Origin: Deltaproteobacteria bacterium
GTDB lineage: Bacteria; Desulfobacterota; DSM-4660; Desulfatiglandales; Desulfatiglandaceae
Direction: 5' to 3'
NCBI GenBank assembly: GCA_019307165.1
Contig: JAFDKD010000187.1
Coordinates: 1-6,338 of the forward strand
Length of the DNA: 6,338 bases
Shown here: one piece after another, positions 5,502 through 6,338 of the stretch
Layout of the letters: each line of letters starts with the position of its first letter
Numbering within the stretch: position 1 is the first letter of the stretch
Program-made: the position numbers and the translations under genes
The notes under the pieces: model-generated
Databases searched by the model: none
The model's input: the letters and a program-made list of their open reading frames with translations, nothing else
What the model was told of the DNA's origin: nothing

Positions 5502-6157
5502 CCCTTGAGCGCCTCCTGCCCGGCCTTGACGAGTTTGGCCAGTTCAACCATGCGGTCCGCAAGCAGCTGGGCCGAGAGCACCCCAAATTCATCTTCCAGG
5601 GCCATGTGCCGGACCCCTTTGACGGTGCGGCCCTTGCCCTCGGTGCTGGTGAGCGCCCCTGCGCCGATCTGGTACATCCTGGATGTGGCGATGACCATTT
5701 CGAAGACGAAAAACATGGCATTGAGTGTGGCGAGCGTGGTTTCGATCCCCCCGCCCCTGAAAAAGGCCACGGACAGTGCACCGCCGACCTTGTTCCGCAG
5801 GCTGCCCCGGTAGAGGTTCCCATGAACATAGGCCCGCATGCGGTCGATCATATTGGCCATGAGCCCGGACAGCCGCCCGAAATGAACCGGGGAGGCCATG
5901 AGGATGCCGTCGGCCTTCAGCATGGCCGGATAAAGGGCCATGAGGTCGTCTTCTTGGGAGCAGAATTTTCCTTCCGTTTGTTTCTTGACGCACCAGTTGC
6001 AGTGGATGCAGCCGTCGAATTTTTTATCCGCCAGGGTAAAAAGTTCGGTGTTCACCCCGTCCTTTTCCTGAATGTGCTTCAGGGCCTCATTGAGAAGGCT
6101 TTCCGTGTTTCCGCCCTTTATAGGGCTACCGCAGATTCCCAGTATGTTTATGTCCAT
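5498..6157 (-). CDS. NAD(P)H-dependent FMN reductase-fold iron-sulfur flavoprotein (Isf-like)
   Basis: This 219-residue protein has a flavodoxin-like fold. The N-terminus INILGICGSPIKGGNTESLL (3-22) contains the FMN phosphate-binding loop of NADPH-dependent FMN reductases, and SPVHFGRLSGLMANMIDR (89-106) is the second flavin-contacting block. Between them sits a cysteine cluster C50-x2-C53-x2-C56-x9-C66, in the place where archaeal and bacterial iron-sulfur flavoproteins (Isf) bind a 4Fe-4S cluster; the last spacing is longer than I remember as typical. The role is probably two-to-one electron transfer with FMN and the cluster; partner unknown. It may serve the downstream ligase/dehydrogenase pathway, or be an oxygen/redox-handling accessory. 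The start is set by AGGAGG at 6162-6167, four bases before the ATG. It is the first gene of the operon and overlaps the ligase by 4 nt. Confidence 0.88.
   Translation of the reverse strand: MDINILGICGSPIKGGNTESLLNEALKHIQEKDGVNTELFTLADKKFDGCIHCNWCVKKQTEGKFCSQEDDLMALYPAMLKADGILMASPVHFGRLSGLMANMIDRMRAYVHGNLYRGSLRNKVGGALSVAFFRGGGIETTLATLNAMFFVFEMVIATSRMYQIGAGALTSTEGKGRTVKGVRHMALEDEFGVLSAQLLADRMVELAKLVKAGQEALKG
5512..5517 (-). promoter_or_regulatory. Ribosome binding site for the acyl-CoA ligase inside the flavoprotein gene
   Basis: A full AGGAGG on the minus strand lies ten bases before ATG 5501, within the last codons of the flavoprotein gene. With the ATGA overlap it supports coupled re-initiation as well as direct ribosome entry. 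Confidence 0.65.
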
Positions 6158-6178
6158 AGGTCCTCCTTATCAGGTTTC

Positions 6179-6197
6179 CCCGCCAAACAACGGCGGG
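6179..6197 (-). promoter_or_regulatory. GC-rich hairpin in the leader of the flavoprotein-ligase-dehydrogenase operon
   Basis: CCCGCC (6179-6184) and GGCGGG (6192-6197) are perfect 6-bp arms around a seven-base loop. On the minus strand it lies 11 bases upstream of the AGGAGG of the flavoprotein gene. No T-run follows on either strand, so it is not an obvious terminator. It could be a leader structure affecting translation or simply chance. The rest of 6158-6338 shows no convincing promoter hexamer pair. Confidence 0.35.
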
Positions 6198-6313
6198 ATC
6201 TTCGACAGGTGTCAGTGTTCCCCGCTTTCGATCAATCGTTCATAAGACTGCCCATGTGACCGGCATCTTGTGAAACTTCCTTGGGGTGCGGGTTGCACGG
6301 AGGTTAGGTTTTT

Positions 6314-6338
6314 CTCGCTAAGAACGCAAAGGTCGCCA
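6314..6338. repeat. Beginning of a 9-bp-period intergenic repeat cut by the right edge
   Basis: Units CGCTAAGAA (6316-6324), CGCAAAGGT (6325-6333) and CGCCA (6334-6338, cut) follow one another with a 9-bp period, preceded by TTTCT. Stretches of the form TTCTCGC-AAG..CGCAAAG..CGCCAAG occur, as I recall, as dispersed intergenic elements in many bacterial genomes. Only about 25 bases are visible, so extent and type cannot be determined. Confidence 0.4.

Noticed and set aside
4155..5813. 552-codon open frame on the plus strand, opposite the ligase and flavoprotein genes
   Set aside because: It is antisense to two well-supported enzymes, has His/Gly/Pro-rich composition without a recognisable domain, and is explained by GC-rich codon bias leaving the opposite frame free of stops.
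6200..6213. CTTCGACAGG at 6200-6209 as a second REP arm
   Set aside because: Ten bases match the left arm of the 2721-2794 element, but the following bases diverge and no partner arm lies nearby; chance is possible.
5606..6259. 217-codon plus-strand open frame over the flavoprotein gene
   Set aside because: It is a shadow of the minus-strand flavoprotein, with no domain and no supporting ribosome binding site.
6158..6338. Promoter for the flavoprotein operon (TATGAA-like -10 around 6239-6244, minus strand)
   Set aside because: The hexamer 17 bases upstream matches the -35 consensus at only one position, so no promoter can be supported.

Overview
The window looks like a piece of a moderately GC-rich anaerobic bacterial chromosome. 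A Desulfobacterota-like (former Deltaproteobacteria) origin fits best. This rests on gene content only: a cysteine-rich iron-sulfur-type flavoprotein next to an acyl-CoA ligase and an acyl-CoA dehydrogenase, an IPTL-CTERM-like surface protein, and dispersed REP-type palindromes. No taxonomic marker gene is present, so this is inference. Every gene except the one cut by the left edge is complete.

Left part, plus strand. Positions 2-790 hold the C-terminal end of a large secreted protein: a prealbumin-like repeat, an SdrD B-like repeat, and a C-terminal sorting signal resembling IPTL-CTERM. After an 88-bp gap with a nested inverted repeat that is a good operator candidate comes a two-gene toxin-antitoxin module: a ribbon-helix-helix antitoxin (879-1121) and a VapC-type PIN-domain ribonuclease (1111-1551), overlapping by 11 nt. 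Sampled stretches of the module are about 43-48% GC, against about 63% sampled in the catabolic genes, so it was probably acquired separately.

Right part, minus strand. Transcription runs right to left: an iron-sulfur-type NAD(P)H/FMN flavoprotein (6157-5498), an AMP-forming acyl-CoA ligase (5501-3984, joined by an ATGA stop/start overlap), an acyl-CoA dehydrogenase (3960-2824, 23 nt downstream), then after 207 bp an unrecognised 362-aa protein (2616-1528). The first three form a clear operon: the ligase activates a carboxylic acid to its CoA thioester, the dehydrogenase introduces a 2,3-double bond, and the flavoprotein may handle electrons. The substrate cannot be read from the sequence. 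The fourth gene may belong to the same pathway, and its 3' end overlaps that of vapC by 24 nt, tail to tail.

Non-coding structure is concentrated in the AT-rich 207-bp gap 2617-2823, which contains a 27-bp near-perfect palindrome and, separately, a 74-bp REP-type hairpin whose arms are the familiar CTTCGACAGGCTCAG / CTGAGCTTGTCGAAG pair. The upstream region 6158-6338 holds a small GC-rich hairpin just before the operon's ribosome binding site and, at the extreme right edge, the start of a 9-bp-period repeat cut by the window. I could not support a promoter hexamer pair there. No RNA genes, CRISPR arrays or transposase genes were seen.
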